DNA of 64,000 bases from Silurus meridionalis (taxonomy: Eukaryota; Chordata; Actinopteri; Siluriformes; Siluridae): assembly GCF_014805685.1 (NCBI RefSeq), contig NC_060887.1:15038963-15102962 (forward strand), written 5' to 3'. Of the stretch, positions 32,755 to 44,149 are shown one piece after another. The position numbers were made by a program, and so were the translations under genes. The notes beneath the pieces were generated by a model. It was given only the letters and a program-made list of their open reading frames with translations, searched no databases and was not told the DNA's origin. Numbering within the stretch: position 1 is the first letter of the stretch; each line of letters begins with the position of its first letter.

Positions 32755-33309
32755 ACTGTAAGAACAAAAGTTTCTGGACACCTGAAAATAAGATTCCCAT
32801 ATGCTTTTTGAACAGCACAATCCACATTTAGTCCCCAGTAGCTGTTAGAAAAACTTCCACTTTTCTGGGAAGATGTTCAACTAGATTTTGAAGTGTTAAA
32901 TGATCTGTTAAATTCTGTAAAGCTGCTTTGAGACAATGTCGTTTGTGAAAAGCACTATAGAAATAAACTTGTCTTGACTTGTTTGTGAAGATTTGTGCTC
33001 ATTCAGCCACAAGGTTGTGAGTAAAGTCAGATACTGTAAGGTAAGGTAAGGAGGCTTGGGGTGCATTCCAAAGGTGTTCAGTAGGGTTGAGGTCAGAACT
33101 CTATAGCAAAAAGATCGTCCACCCCATTTTCATGAAGCTGGCTTTCTGCACAAGGGCATTTCATACCAGAAAGTTTTATTTTTCTAGTCCTAGAATTTTC
33201 CTAGTTCAAATGATGGTAAATTCCATGCTACCATATCCAGAGAAATCCTATACAGTTTTCACAAATGTGTGAAATAGTCAGGTGTCTGGATACCTTTGTC
33301 CATATAGTA
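32755..33309. mobile_element. MITE with inverted ends, split by a LINE tail
   Basis: Left end CTGTAAGAACAAAAGTTTCT then GGACACCTGA; right end TCAGGTGTCTGGATACC then TTTGTCCATATAG. The two are inverted copies with several mismatches. There is no transposase. Related fragments lie at 15940 and 27059. A Tc1/mariner relative could have mobilised it, but this is not shown by the sequence. Confidence 0.7.
32899..32981 (+). mobile_element. LINE 3'-tail fragment inside the MITE
   Basis: TGTAAAGCTGCTTTGAGACA, AAAGCACTATAGAAATAAAC and a CTTGTCTTGACTTG tail match the 3' ends of the LINEs at 41460-41535 and 42565-42640. It is a severely 5'-truncated insertion of about 80 bp. Confidence 0.75.
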
Positions 33310-34444
33310 AAAATAGCTAGCTAAATATTCAATTATATTGAATGTATAAATGTATATAATAATGTTATATTATTAAAAAATATTTTATGATACATTTGTA
33401 AATTCAATATAATATTAATTTTTAAAAGATTTCAATATTATAGATATATAAAATGTTTAATTTCATTAAATCATTCATTTCAGCCACCAATATTCTGTAA
33501 TTGTCTTATAATGTAATGAATAAAAAATTAATTATTTTGATAATATTTATTATAATAGTTATATAAATATAATCACTGTAATTTTTTTCACATATTTATT
33601 TAAACATTATTATTATATCAAAATGTTAATTAATAAATATAAAAATAAATTCCTGTCCCTGTCTTGATCCTAACAGATAAGGTCAAAAGTCAAGTACAAA
33701 AAGAACAAGCAAAGCGAAAAATCAAACCATGACTATTTGTTTTCTTAATCTGTTTTACATCAGACTTTAAACAAATCCGTTATGGCAACACTACTTTATG
33801 ACATGACCTCCACATGACTCGGAGCATTCCTTGAGGAGATGTTTCACACTGACACCTACTTCCTGCTTTTGCCTCACTTCTCAACCCCTCAGTGAGCGAC
33901 ATTTAGAGTTAGTATTTCAGGCCCGAGGTCGAGGCTGGGTTTTCTGTGGGAAAATTTTCAGGTCTAAAATTTTGATGTCTCTCTCAGTGTAAATGAAGTG
34001 GAGCGGTGTGGAAGCTCAGACATGACATCACAGAGCAGAAATTCACCTCGCTAACCAACCTCTGCCAGGCTGAACACACTACCCTGAGTGAGCTCACCAT
34101 TAGCATTGGGTAACTCTACAGTGTAACTCTATAATGAAACTCTATAACACTTAGTCTTGTGTGTTCTGAAACACCAGAATGTGACGTCTCTACCATTATG
34201 CTAACAGAAAACATGAAATATTGAAGATTGCTGAATGCTGAATCACATGATTCAGGAACCGGATTTTCTTCTCATCATTTATCACTGAACAGTGCAGTTC
34301 TGTTCAACAATACTCCTGAGATACACACACTCCTGAAATAATACTCCTGAGAGAACATTCTGCAAAAGTCCTGAGACTATAACCCATTTTTATACAATGA
34401 AATTCTCTGTAGAAAAACAATAAATACCTGTACACATGCACAGT
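33310..34444. other. Unique AT-rich DNA
   Basis: Very AT-rich to 33650, more balanced after. No gene or known repeat seen. Confidence 0.45.
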
Positions 34445-34858
34445 CATGTACACTGACCAGGCATAACATTATGACATTATAACAGTATGACCAGTGAAGT
34501 GAATAGCACTGATTATCTCTTCATTATGGCACCTGTTAGTAGGTGCTAAATTTTAGGCAGCAACATTTTTTTTTCAAAGTTAATGTGTTAGAAGCAAGAA
34601 TAATTGGCAAGTGTAAAGATTTGAGGGAGTTTGACAAAGGGCCAAATTGTAATGGCTAGATAACTGGGTCAGAACATCTCCAAAGCTGGGTCATTGGTGT
34701 CCAAGAGACATTGATGCATGTGGGGAGCAAAGGCTGGCCCTTGTGGTCCGATCCAACAGACATTGCTACAGTAGCTTAAATTGCTGAAAAAGTTAATGCT
34801 GATAATGCTTGACAGGCCAGGACTGTTTCGGCGTCAAAAGGGGGACAAACACAATATG
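34445..34858 (+). mobile_element. Internally deleted Tc1/mariner-type element
   Basis: Left terminus near ACTGACCAGGCATAACATTA. The middle encodes decayed transposase N-terminal text (GKCKDLREFDKG, then HVGSKGWPLWSDPT in another frame). It then jumps to the 3' end, CGTCAAAAGGGGGACAAACA, which normally follows the transposase C-terminus. All three catalytic blocks are deleted, and the right terminus is not visible. Confidence 0.72.
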
Positions 34859-34993
34859 TATGTATTGCATGTATGTGTGTATGTATTCGTGGAAATGTGT
34901 GTGTTTGTGTGTGCATGGGATAGTGTGTGTGTGTGTATATGTGTGCATACATTTGTGTCTGTATGTGTGCATGAGTTAATGTGTGTTGATTAA

Positions 34994-34994
<1 letters not shown>
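34859..34994. repeat. GT-rich degenerate tract
   Basis: TGTGTATG and TGTGTGCAT phrases lead into the following microsatellite. Confidence 0.6.
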
Positions 34995-35046
<52 letters not shown>

Positions 35047-35052
35047 GATTAA

Positions 35053-35105
<53 letters not shown>
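34995..35105. repeat. (GT)n microsatellite in two copies
   Basis: Two long GT runs (34995-35045 and 35053-35105), each preceded by TGATTAAATGTG, so the junction and the run were duplicated together. Confidence 0.93.
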
Positions 35106-35110
<5 letters not shown>

Positions 35111-35292
35111 TAGGTGTTCTCACAGGAGTGTGTTCTCTGACCCACATCGTGCTCTCCTCACTGTGTTTATTTTTCAGAGGCCATTGTTTCTCCCTCTTCT
35201 ATTTTTTTTCTTTCATTTTCTCTCACCCTAATCATTTATATTTCTTTTCATGCATCCCTTTCCCTTTCTTTCTCATCTCTTTTTCTTGTTAT

Positions 35293-35295
<3 letters not shown>

Positions 35296-35347
<52 letters not shown>

Positions 35348-35364
35348 CCTCCCTCCCTCCCTCC
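35296..35364. repeat. (CT)n-(CCCT)n compound microsatellite
   Basis: CT run to 35341, then about six CCCT units. Confidence 0.95.
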
Positions 35365-35882
35365 AGCTGCAATGAGAAAAGTGAAAAGCTGCCCTTCTTT
35401 TGTTTGTCTTTTCTTTGCTCTAACGGCCTCACCAGTGAACAAGCTGCATCAAAACCTGAAATCACTCTCTTTCTTTCTATTTACCCCTCTATTTTTCATG
35501 CCACACACACACACAAAGGCGGGTCAGTGATTCCACACGGTATACAATGATGCTGTTAAAATACAAAATAAAAACAAAACATCATGCTTTTCAGTGACAT
35601 CATTACAAAACACTGCCTTTAAAATTTCACACAGATGAAATACTCGTTTCTGATTGGTTGCCAAGGTGTCCATTATTTTCCTATATGTTTTATATTATAT
35701 TTTCTGTTTAAAATTTTAGGTAACGATGGTAACAAGCTAAAACATCAATTTGTATACACTTAGAATTAAAGACAGAATTATAAAAAAAATAATTGAAATA
35801 ACTAGAATTCATAATTATTTTATTTATATTCTAATTTTATATGATTATAAAAATTTTTTTATTAAATATAGTAAATAAATAA

Positions 35883-35887
<5 letters not shown>
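35365..35887. other. Unique AT-rich DNA
   Basis: No gene seen. Confidence 0.45.

Positions 35888-35950
<63 letters not shown>
35888..35950. repeat. (TA)n microsatellite
   Basis: About 31 TA repeats. Confidence 0.95.
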
Positions 35951-35956
<6 letters not shown>

Positions 35957-36226
35957 CAGTATAAATATAAATACAAATAAATTAAGCATATACAAAAAGT
36001 TAATAAATGAACATTAAATGCACAAATTAAATTGTTCTTGTGGAAAAAAAGAATTTCTTTACAACAAATTCACTTAAATCACATAATGTTAAACAAATCT
36101 TGAAACCTTCTCAAGATAATGTCACAATTTAATTAAACTTTTCTTCTATTTGCATTAATGTAATTTGTAAATGTGGGTCCTTATAATTTACAGTCTGTAT
36201 ATAAACAAAAAAAAGACACTCTTTCA

Positions 36227-36231
<5 letters not shown>

Positions 36232-36311
<80 letters not shown>
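36232..36311. repeat. (TA)n microsatellite
   Basis: About 40 TA repeats. Confidence 0.95.
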
Positions 36312-36314
<3 letters not shown>

Positions 36315-36670
36315 TTTCCTCTAATGAATAAATGTCTCACTCTTTTTTTCAGTGTTACAGAAAGCATCAATAAGTGCCTAATTTTTTTTCTATTGTTTTT
36401 TTAAATATTAAATCTTATATGAAATGAACTTCCTTACTCTAAAATGTGATAATTTCCATATTAAAAGCTTATTCATATGGATTCTCACTATTCAGCAAAT
36501 ACAAACCATCTATATTTTTTCTGTAAGAAGACTTTTATTTATTTGACAATTTTTGTAAATCAAATTAAGGGGAGTCTCCAGAGTCAGCATTTTGTAATAA
36601 AAATAAAAAAGCCAAAACAAAAGATTTTACACAGTAGTAAGGTAATAAGGAGGCAACACCTTTTCCACAT
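36312..36670. other. Unique AT-rich DNA
   Basis: No gene seen. Confidence 0.45.
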
Positions 36671-36860
36671 AGACTGATAGAGGCCACTCCAACTTCAGGG
36701 AGACTGTCAGAGGCCACACTCTACTGACAGAGGCCACACCCCTTCCAATGAAACTGACAGAGATTACACCTCCTTCAATTACACTGACATATGACATCTT
36801 TTAATGAGACAGACGCAAAGGCCACACCTCCTTCGCTGATATTGACATAGGCAGATACAT
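36671..36860. repeat. ~30-bp degenerate minisatellite
   Basis: Six to seven imperfect units built around ACTGACAGAGGCCACACC and TCCTTCAATGA. Units differ by substitutions and small deletions. Confidence 0.75.
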
Positions 36861-37508
36861 AATAATTTATCGCAAATTATTTCAGGAATGAAAATCCACA
36901 ACTCTTGCAAAAAAAGATCAGAATGAGATTAGGTTCTAGGTAATTAATGGTCATCTAAAATGGTCAGGCTGGCACTAAACTTTAAAGATTTTTTTTTACT
37001 AATGTATTTAAAAACATTGTAGAACCATTAACAATATAAATAAAAACAATAAATGCCAATAAAACAGTTCTTTCCTAACCCCCATGTAGTGTTTTTGGGG
37101 ATCCCCCCAGCACACACTCACTTCTACACACATATCCCCCTCCTTCTCGTGTATTCTTGTCGCATCTGTGAGCTGAATATTAATGAGGGTTTATTTTGGG
37201 GGAAGACTGATTTCAATTTGGAATCGGGATGAGGGGTCCACTCTCTCTCTCTTCACCCCTCCACTCCTCCAAGCCTAATTTCTTTCAAACCTCTCTTTTT
37301 ATTCGACGCTCAACCACAATCGCAGCAATGTCTTACTTCTGATTCCAAAAAGCTTTTTTTAATGTGTTAGCTACACGCATGTTAACAAATTTATATTATT
37401 AGGCATTATGTTGACCTACATTTTAAGAGTGAGGATCCCGCCCCCTTTTTTTGGAACATGGAATTGTTTTCTTCTCAGCATTTGTATCGTGCTGAGAGAT
37501 CTCCGAGA
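36861..37508. other. Unique DNA, possible conserved non-coding segment at 37140-37345
   Basis: No coding frame. 37140-37345 is repeat-free with balanced composition (GAGCTGAATATTAATGAGGG, CTAATTTCTTTCAAACC). Function is unknown. Confidence 0.3.
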
Positions 37509-38258
37509 CCGTCTCCAGGTTACACATGTAACCATGGTTCCCCGAGGGAACGAAACGCTGCATCAAAAAGCGTTGTTCACGCTTTGAATCATGTGTATAA
37601 TCAGTCCAATGAAAAGTACAGCGTCACCGGTGGGTGACGTCATAACCAGGTTGAGTGAAACCAGCACTAGCTTCTGAAAAGGGAAGGAAGCGCTGCAGGG
37701 ATGCAGGCGATGTGGCATGTTCCCTCGGCGAACCATGGTTACATATACGTAACCTGGAGCTGCATCACGCTTTGGGAACGCGAGCCCAAATTAGCCTGGT
37801 TGACCAATCCCCGCCTAGTTTGGACGGGCACTGCTGGAAAGAAAATGGAGGAAAACTAAATTGGAGGTATTTACAATTGCATATAAAGACAGTATGCTCA
37901 GCTACAGACAGGTGCTAAAAGCTGCCAGAGCTGAGCACCTGAGCAAACTCATAGGAAACCACCAAAACAATCCCAGGTTCCTTTTTAGTACATTAGCGAA
38001 AAATTAACAACAAATCAGGTATCTGAAAAATTTATTCCATCACAGTTTAGTAGTGAGGACTTCTTAAATTTCTTCACTGAAAAAATTATAGTATTAGAAA
38101 AACAATTGTGGAGGTCCAACCTCTGACAGCATTTCCTGACCCAATCTCACCTAAAACTCCACAACTACACTGCTTTACATGTATAGGACAGGAAGAGCTG
38201 TATGATGTTATTACCAAAGCTAAATCAAAAACATGTCAGTTAGATCCCATTCCAAATG

Positions 38259-39036
38259 CCGTATCTTTCGGACTATAAGCCACTACTTTTTTCCCACGTT
38301 TTGAACCCCACGGCTTAAACAACGAAGCGGCTAATTTATGAATGTTTTCCTGGGTTTTTCCTGGTTTCACAAACTTCAAGCCAAAAACTGAGCGACATAA
38401 CATTAGACCAATGAAAATTTCGAACGGAAACCAAAAAACACACCTAATCGGGAGAAAAAACTTTTTTTCAAACGCACAACGATGCCAAAAGATAAACTCT
38501 CGAGAGAAATAGTTGTGAAAGGAAGGAGGAAGACAATGAACAATGACTTTCTTGGTAGGCTACTGTTTAAATACAAGTCGTTGTAACACGTTGAGTCTGG
38601 GTCATGGGATAGCTCGCTAATTCCAGTTGCAACAGAAATCATATAAGCACAGACAGGTTTCCAAAACTCATGCTTTTTTATTTTTCTTGGCAACAGCATT
38701 ACGGGTTAGTCAAAGAAACTTAGAAATGAGTATCAGAAAATAATAAGGACATATTCCTCAGTCTTGCACACATGCAGTATTACCGGAAAAATGCAGCGGC
38801 AGGCTATTCCCAAAATGCTCTTCCCTCTGCCCTTAAAGGAGCCACAACATATTACACCGTGTAACAGACACTGTCTTTCATTAAAGTCTGTGTAAAGTTC
38901 ATTAGTTTCAGTGATGACGGCTTATACACAGGTGCGGCTTATTTATGTTCAAAATAAAAAACCCATATATAAGCCGCAGCCAAATTCAGTGGCTGCGGCT
39001 TATATATGGGTGCGCTTTATAGTCCGGAAATTACGG
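38259..39036. mobile_element. MITE-like element with inverted ends, inside the LINE
   Basis: Left end CCGTATCTTTCGGACTATAA and right end TTATAGTCCGGAAATTACGG are inverted copies. LINE text stops at CCAAAT (38257) and resumes at AAACTATTG (39038) in the same reading frame, which fixes the boundaries to within a base or two. I see no transposase, and no convincing target-site duplication. The family cannot be named with confidence; a hAT-like origin is possible. Confidence 0.75.
38961..39011. repeat. Perfect 21-bp hairpin in the MITE
   Basis: Arms 38961-38981 and 38991-39011, around ATATAAGCCGCAGCC and GGCTGCGGCTTATAT, with a 9-nt loop. Confidence 0.9.
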
Positions 39037-40040
39037 TAAACTATTGAAAGAAGTGTTACATAGAGCTGGTGAGCCTCTTCTGAATATTATTAACTCCTCA
39101 CTGTCTTTAGGTCACGTCCCTAAACCTCTCAATTTAGCAGTTATTCAGCCCCTAATTTGGATCCAAACACTATCAAATTACAGACCCATTTCAAATCTCC
39201 TATTTATGTCTAAGATTTTAGAAAAGATTGTCCCCGCCCAGTTATGTTCCTACTTACAAGAGAACAATATCTATGAAGAGTTTCAGTCAGGTTTTAGACC
39301 TCATCCTAGCACAAAAACTGCTCTAGTTAAAATCACTAATGACCTGTTTTTAGCTTCAGACCAAGGCTACATCTCTCTGTTTGTTTGACTAGATTTTAGT
39401 GCTGCATTCGACACTATAGATCATGATCTTCTCCTAGATCACTTACAAAATTACATTGGCATTCAGGGACATGCATTAAGCTGGTTGAAATCCTACCTGT
39501 CTGATTGTTACCATTTTGTAGACTTAAATGGAGAGCTATCATGGTTAATGCAAGTAAATTATGGCGTACCACAAGGTTCAGTTCTAGGACCCCTGCTTTT
39601 CACTATATACATGCTTCCCATAGGTAATATTATTAGAAGGCATGGGATTAGCTTCCACTGTTACACTGATGATACCCAGCTATATATCTCAATAAAACCA
39701 GACGATACAGCTCAATTGGCTTGGATAACTGAGTGTGTTAAATAAAAAAAAAAATTGGATGACTCATAACTTTCTATTATAAAATTCTGATAAGACGGAG
39801 ATTTTGCTTATCGGCCCAAAAACCAGTACACAGAAGCTCCAGCATTTCAACCTGCATTTTGACAGATGTTCTGTAACTACTAGTTCAACAGTAAAAGACC
39901 TGTGAGTTATTTTAAACACCAACTTGTCTTTTAAAACTTATATCAACCATGTTACAAAAACGGCCTTCTTCCACATATATTGCTAACCTAAGAAACATGT
40001 TATCTATATCTGATGCAGAGAAGCTCGTCCATGCATTCAT

Positions 40041-40390
40041 TCCCGTCCTTCGGATGAGACGTTAAACCGAGGTCCTGACTCTCTGTGGTCATAAAAAATC
40101 CCAGGATGTCTTTCGAAAAACGAGTAGGGGTGTGCCATGGCATCCTGGCCAAAAAAAAAAAAAAAAAAACTTGCCCGCTGGCCTACTAATCATCCCCTCA
40201 TATTAATTGGCTATATCACTCTATCTCCTCTCCACTAATATGCTGGTGTGTGGCGCAATATGGCTGCCGTCGCATCATCCAGGTGGATGCTGCACATTGG
40301 TGGTGGTTGAGGAGAATCCCCCCTTTCATATGTAAAGCGCTTTGAGTGCTGCAGAAAAGCGCTATATAAATGTAATGTGTAATGTGTAAT
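40041..40390 (+). mobile_element. SINE inserted in the LINE (V-SINE-like)
   Basis: Recognisable fish SINE body: CGGATGAGACGTTAAACCGA, CTGTGGTCATAAAAAATCCC, a GTGGATGCTGCACATTGGTG block and the tail AAAGCGCTATATAAATGTAA, followed by AATGTGTAATG repeats. LINE text flanks it on both sides (CATGCATTCAT before, ACTTCCAGACTGAACTATTG after). The assignment to V-SINEs is from memory of the family tail and is moderate. Confidence 0.7.
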
Positions 40391-41540
40391 GACTTCCAGA
40401 CTGAACTATTGTAATGCATTATTAGGTGGATGTCCTGCATCTTTGATAAACAATCTACAGTTAGTCCAGAATGCAGCAACCAGAGTTCCTCATCATCCCT
40501 ACACTGGCTACCTGTTAAGTGTCGAATCGACTACCAACTACTGCTACTTACTTACAAAATACTAAATGGTTAAGCTCCCAATTATCTATCCGGTATTCTA
40601 ACATGCTACAATCCATCATGCTCCCTGAGATCTCAACACTCCGAACTTCTAGTAGTTCCTAGAATAGCAAAGTCCACTAAAGGTGGTAGAGCATTCTCAC
40701 ATTTATATCCTAAACTTTGGAATAGTCATCTGACAGTGTTCGTGGCTCAGACACAATCTCCCAGTTTAAGTGCAGATTAAAATTTATCTTTCTAGCAAAG
40801 CGTACACATAACACACATCACATCATAACCTTGTGCTCCAGTACATCTGATCAAATGCACATTATCAACTTGTGCTGTTAATATCATGAACAGCAGCTAT
40901 GCTAATTCCTCTCTACTGCTTCTCTTTCTCTACCCATCCTGAGGCATCCTGAGGTTGCTCCAGCCCCAGTCATGTCCCACCTTATGAAGATTGTGGACCT
41001 TTAAAGAAGTAAATGCCGACCCCGCAAACATCCCAAACCATCTACAGATGTACCAGTGCCAATTGGATCCCACTTCAAGTGGAGTTTGGACACTGGACCT
41101 CCTTGAGTGTTTAAAAGCTCTGGCATTGAGAAGCTGGTGTTGGATCTATGATTATCGCTAATTTTGAGCTATTTTATGAGTTGCTCAGTAGCTTCTAGTT
41201 TTATAACCAAAAGACTGTAGAAAGAACATTACTCATAATCTTACATTCCATTGTTCATGTTATTTCTCACTCTCCAGTGTTCTGTATTGTTCAAAGATGT
41301 ATAATCACACTCGTGATGTCATCCAAATGGATGGGTTCCCCTTTTGAGTCTGGTTCCTCTCTAAGATTTTAACTCATAACATCTAAGGGAGTTTTTCCTT
41401 TCCACAGTCGTCATGGCTTGCTCATCAGGGATAAATGCACACCATTCACCTTAACTCTTAAAATTCTGTGAAGCTGCTGTGAGACAATGTCTGTTGTGAA
41501 AAGCGCTAAAGAAATAAACTTAACTTGACTTTACTTGACA

Positions 41541-42060
41541 GCTCTGTCCACGGAAGAAGGACAGAGGGATAAACTGTTCTTGGACAAATTCCAGGACTGA
41601 ACTGTCTGGGCAGTTAACTGGATCTAAGTGGTGTTCCACAGCTCTGGGTGGTGTATTATTGTACCCCTTGCCTGAGATAGAAGGAAGGGTGTTCAAGAAG
41701 GGCTACCAGGTCCACAAACCATGGCCACCCTGGGTCCACCAGGAGGAAACGGACTTTGTTCCTGCAAACTCTCTCAGAACTCCTGGGAGCAGAGCAACAG
41801 GGGGAAAGGCATACTGGTGCAGCCTTGGCCTTGCCTGTACCATGGCATCCAGCCCTAGCGGGACTGGGGGTGTTTGGGAAAACCAGAAGAGGTCCCAAAC
41901 AGGTCCACCTGTTCACCTCAGGACCTTTCTGTGCGCTGGAAGGGTGGATACATGAAAGTATGCATCCTTCAGCTCTATGGTCACAAACCAGTCCTCGGAC
42001 CTGATTTGGGACACGACCTGCTTCAAGTTAGCATCTTGAACCTGAGTCTCAAAAGCAGCT
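41541..42060 (-). pseudogene. DIRS reverse transcriptase core and RNase H remnant
   Basis: Minus-strand text LKQVVSQIRSEDWFVTIELK then DAYFHVSTLPAHRK (about 41925-42040) is the RT motif A region of DIRS1-type elements, with the aspartate present. After a break, CRNKVRFLLVDPGWPWFVDL and ALLEHPSFYLRQG (41656-41800) fit the region after RNase H. Frames change between the blocks. Confidence 0.7.
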
Positions 42061-42098
42061 GATGCAGATCCAGTATGGGAAGCAAACTTAATAATCCA

Positions 42099-42100
<2 letters not shown>

Positions 42101-42138
<38 letters not shown>
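42101..42138. repeat. (CT)n microsatellite
   Basis: About 19 CT repeats at the left edge of the LINE-tail insertion. Confidence 0.94.
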
Positions 42139-42141
<3 letters not shown>

Positions 42142-42640
42142 CGAGTTAAACATGCTCCTGAGGTTCCAGTGACCACTGTTCCTGCCCCTCTCCCCTCCGT
42201 GGATCTTCACACTTCTGTGCAGCTTGGGACGGTATCTTATCAACACCTTGGGTGGTTCCATGTAATTCCGGAGTAGAACAGGTGCTTTTGAGGACGGATT
42301 GGACTGTAGTTGGTGTCGGCGGTCTGCTGCACTGACTCGGGAGTGCAGTTTGCTTCTGATCGTCATCACTGTACCCCGCAACTTTGTATATCTGCTTCAA
42401 ATGGACATTTGGTGCAACCCAGATGAGGATGGGTTCCCTCTTGAGTCTGGTTCCTCTCAAGGTTTCTTCCTTATGCCATCTCGGGGAGTTTTTCCTTGCC
42501 ACAGTTGCTCATCAGGGACAAACTTACTTACAAAGAACATATTTACGTTTAATCACCACATTATCTGTGTAAAGCTGCTTTGAGACAATGTTCATTGTTA
42601 AAAGCGCTATACAAATAAAAATGAATTGAATTGAATTGAA
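42139..42640 (+). mobile_element. L2-type LINE 3' UTR fragment
   Basis: GATGAGGATGGGTTCCCTCT, GAGTCTGGTTCCTCTCAAGG, GTAAAGCTGCTTTGAGACAA and a GAATTGAATTGAATTGAA tail form the 3' UTR of a LINE related to the one ending at 41535. It is inserted between the RT N-terminal and RT core parts of the DIRS element. Confidence 0.85.
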
Positions 42641-43120
42641 CCCCATCCAGGGTGGGGACACCATGTTGAAGCGGGGCGGGCAAGACCCGAACTGAATCGT
42701 ATAGCCTCTGTCTACAGTGCGCAGGACCCACTGAGACACATCTGGCAGAGCCTCTTGAGACTGACCTCTGGTAAGCCAAGAGCCAGAGCAACGTTCTGGT
42801 GCAGCTCTAGGGGCCTCTTGAGAGCCGGCAAACCCCCAAAATCCACTATGGTGCCGGGCGGAGAGCGAGGAGGTTGTTTGCTGGAGCTGGCCATGCCCTG
42901 AAGCACCGAGAGTGTCATGGTTAACAAACCAGCTCCCTGAGGGTGCTGGAGCAGGGCAGGCACCATATAGTGAGGTGCACAATGCCCTTTCCCAGCAGGG
43001 TCCTTTGTCAGGACCTTTTGGCCGAAGCGCTTTAATTGATTTAGGGGAAGTGCATATTGTGACGCTCTGTCTCTGCACCTCACAATGCCGCAAGGTGCTG
43101 GGTTGTGGTGGGGGCTGTGA
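42641..43120 (-). pseudogene. DIRS reverse transcriptase, N-terminal remnant
   Basis: Minus-strand frames give EALPDVSQWVLRTVDRGYTI then QFGSCPPRFN (42680-42770), the same start of RT as in the element at 22324. It is followed by a proline-rich upstream part. It ends at the LINE-tail insertion. Confidence 0.7.
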
Positions 43121-43900
43121 CATCTCCCACGTCTAGCTCCCGCAGCAGATTGGCCTGATAGGCCTGCAGCATAGCCATGGTGTGCAGACAGGCTGAGACC
43201 TGACCTGCTAAAACATAGGCCTTGCCCACCAGCACCGAGGTGGTTCTCATGGGCTTGGTGGACAGCGCTGGGGTTTTAAAAGACGACACATCACCCAGGG
43301 AGATTTAGCTAGCTTTTTGTCCAGTGCATCGCCCCATAACCACAGTCCAAATATATTTGAATATAGTGACACCCTAGGACTAAAGAGGCAGGAAGAATAA
43401 GGACTAGACCACAACCTGGACACATAGGTGTGCAGGTCTGTAAATAAAGGCAAGCCCTGGTGTGGAGGCAGTGATGAGGGTTGCAGGAAGCGTACTAGCT
43501 TACTAGTTGGACGAGCCTTCTGCTGATCGGCCAGCAAATCGATCGTGAGCTTGTCAACTGCATGGGTCACTACCTCTAGGATCTCCTCGAAAAGGACTAC
43601 CTGAGGGGTAGCCTCATGGGGTTTGTAGATCTCCATCAACCCCCCTCCTCAGAGGAAGAAAGGCAGGGCTGAGCGCTCTCCTCGCAAAGGAAAAAAAACA
43701 TGGAATTGCATGCTTCCAAACCTTTTGATCGGGTGTTGGACCAGGCAGGTGAGGGAGGCAAAAGGGATGAGCCCTTCTCCAAACTCTCTGCGAGGTCCAC
43801 TTGTAAGCCTTAAGTCCTTGAATGTCGCTTTGCCTCAGCAAGAGCAGGGCCAGAACCACGCGGAGCAGGAGCACCCTCCTCAAAGAGAGCTCTTTGAGAG
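43080..43900 (-). pseudogene. DIRS gag-like remnant
   Basis: Minus-strand frames read TKPMRTTSVLVGKAYVLAGQ then VSACLHTMAMLQAYQANLLR (43080-43289), a conserved block of fish DIRS1 gag-like proteins. KLVRFLQPSSLPPHQGLPLF (near 43480) is homologous to the gag stretch of the first DIRS element. Frameshifts occur at about 43290 and 43625. Confidence 0.68.
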
Positions 43901-44149
43901 CGGAGCAGTTGAATTGTTATACAAACGCAGTCGGCTTCCTCAAGAACCTAACTCCTCCACTCCCAGACAAGTGACACATAGCTGGTGCGTATCCACCGTT
44001 ATATAGTGGGGGCAAGGAGGAACACAGGGACAAAAGCAGTGCTTCGTCTTTTCGGTCGCTTTCCGCCTGAAAGAAAGAAAAACTTTCCTACCTTACTGGA
44101 CAAACACACACAAAGCGCTTCCTGAAGAACAGAAGCTAGCACTGATTTC

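Larger units (their letters stand above)
37838..40800 (+). pseudogene. L2-type ORF2 remnant (linker, RT, C-terminus)
   Basis: Linker text (LEVFTIAYKDSMLSYRQVL and NNPRFLFSTLA) covers 37850-38010. RT starts at 39044: [18 protein letters not shown], then [19 protein letters not shown], then an in-frame TGA at 39386-39388 exactly in front of motif A, LDFSAAFDTIDHDLLL. The same frame continues: GVPQGSVLGPLLFTIYMLP (motif B) and CYTDDTQLYIS (catalytic YADD changed to YTDD), to a stop at 39745 next to a poly-A run. After the SINE, RLNYCNALLGGCPASLINNL (about 40397) is the usual C-terminal block. Multiple stops make it inactive. Confidence 0.8.
37832..41535 (+). mobile_element. L2-type LINE, 5'-truncated, containing a MITE and a SINE
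   Basis: Plus-strand LINE that starts inside the linker region (ERKWRKTKLEVF text at about 37840) and ends in a GAAATAAACTT tail with ACTTGACTTTACTTGAC. Its RT is of the YADD type seen in fish L2 elements. The sequence is interrupted by a MITE at 38259-39036 and a SINE at 40041-40390; removing both restores a continuous LINE text. The endonuclease is absent. Confidence 0.83.

Noticed and set aside
42299..42583. 94-codon plus-strand gene
   Set aside because: Lies within the 3' UTR of an L2-type LINE.
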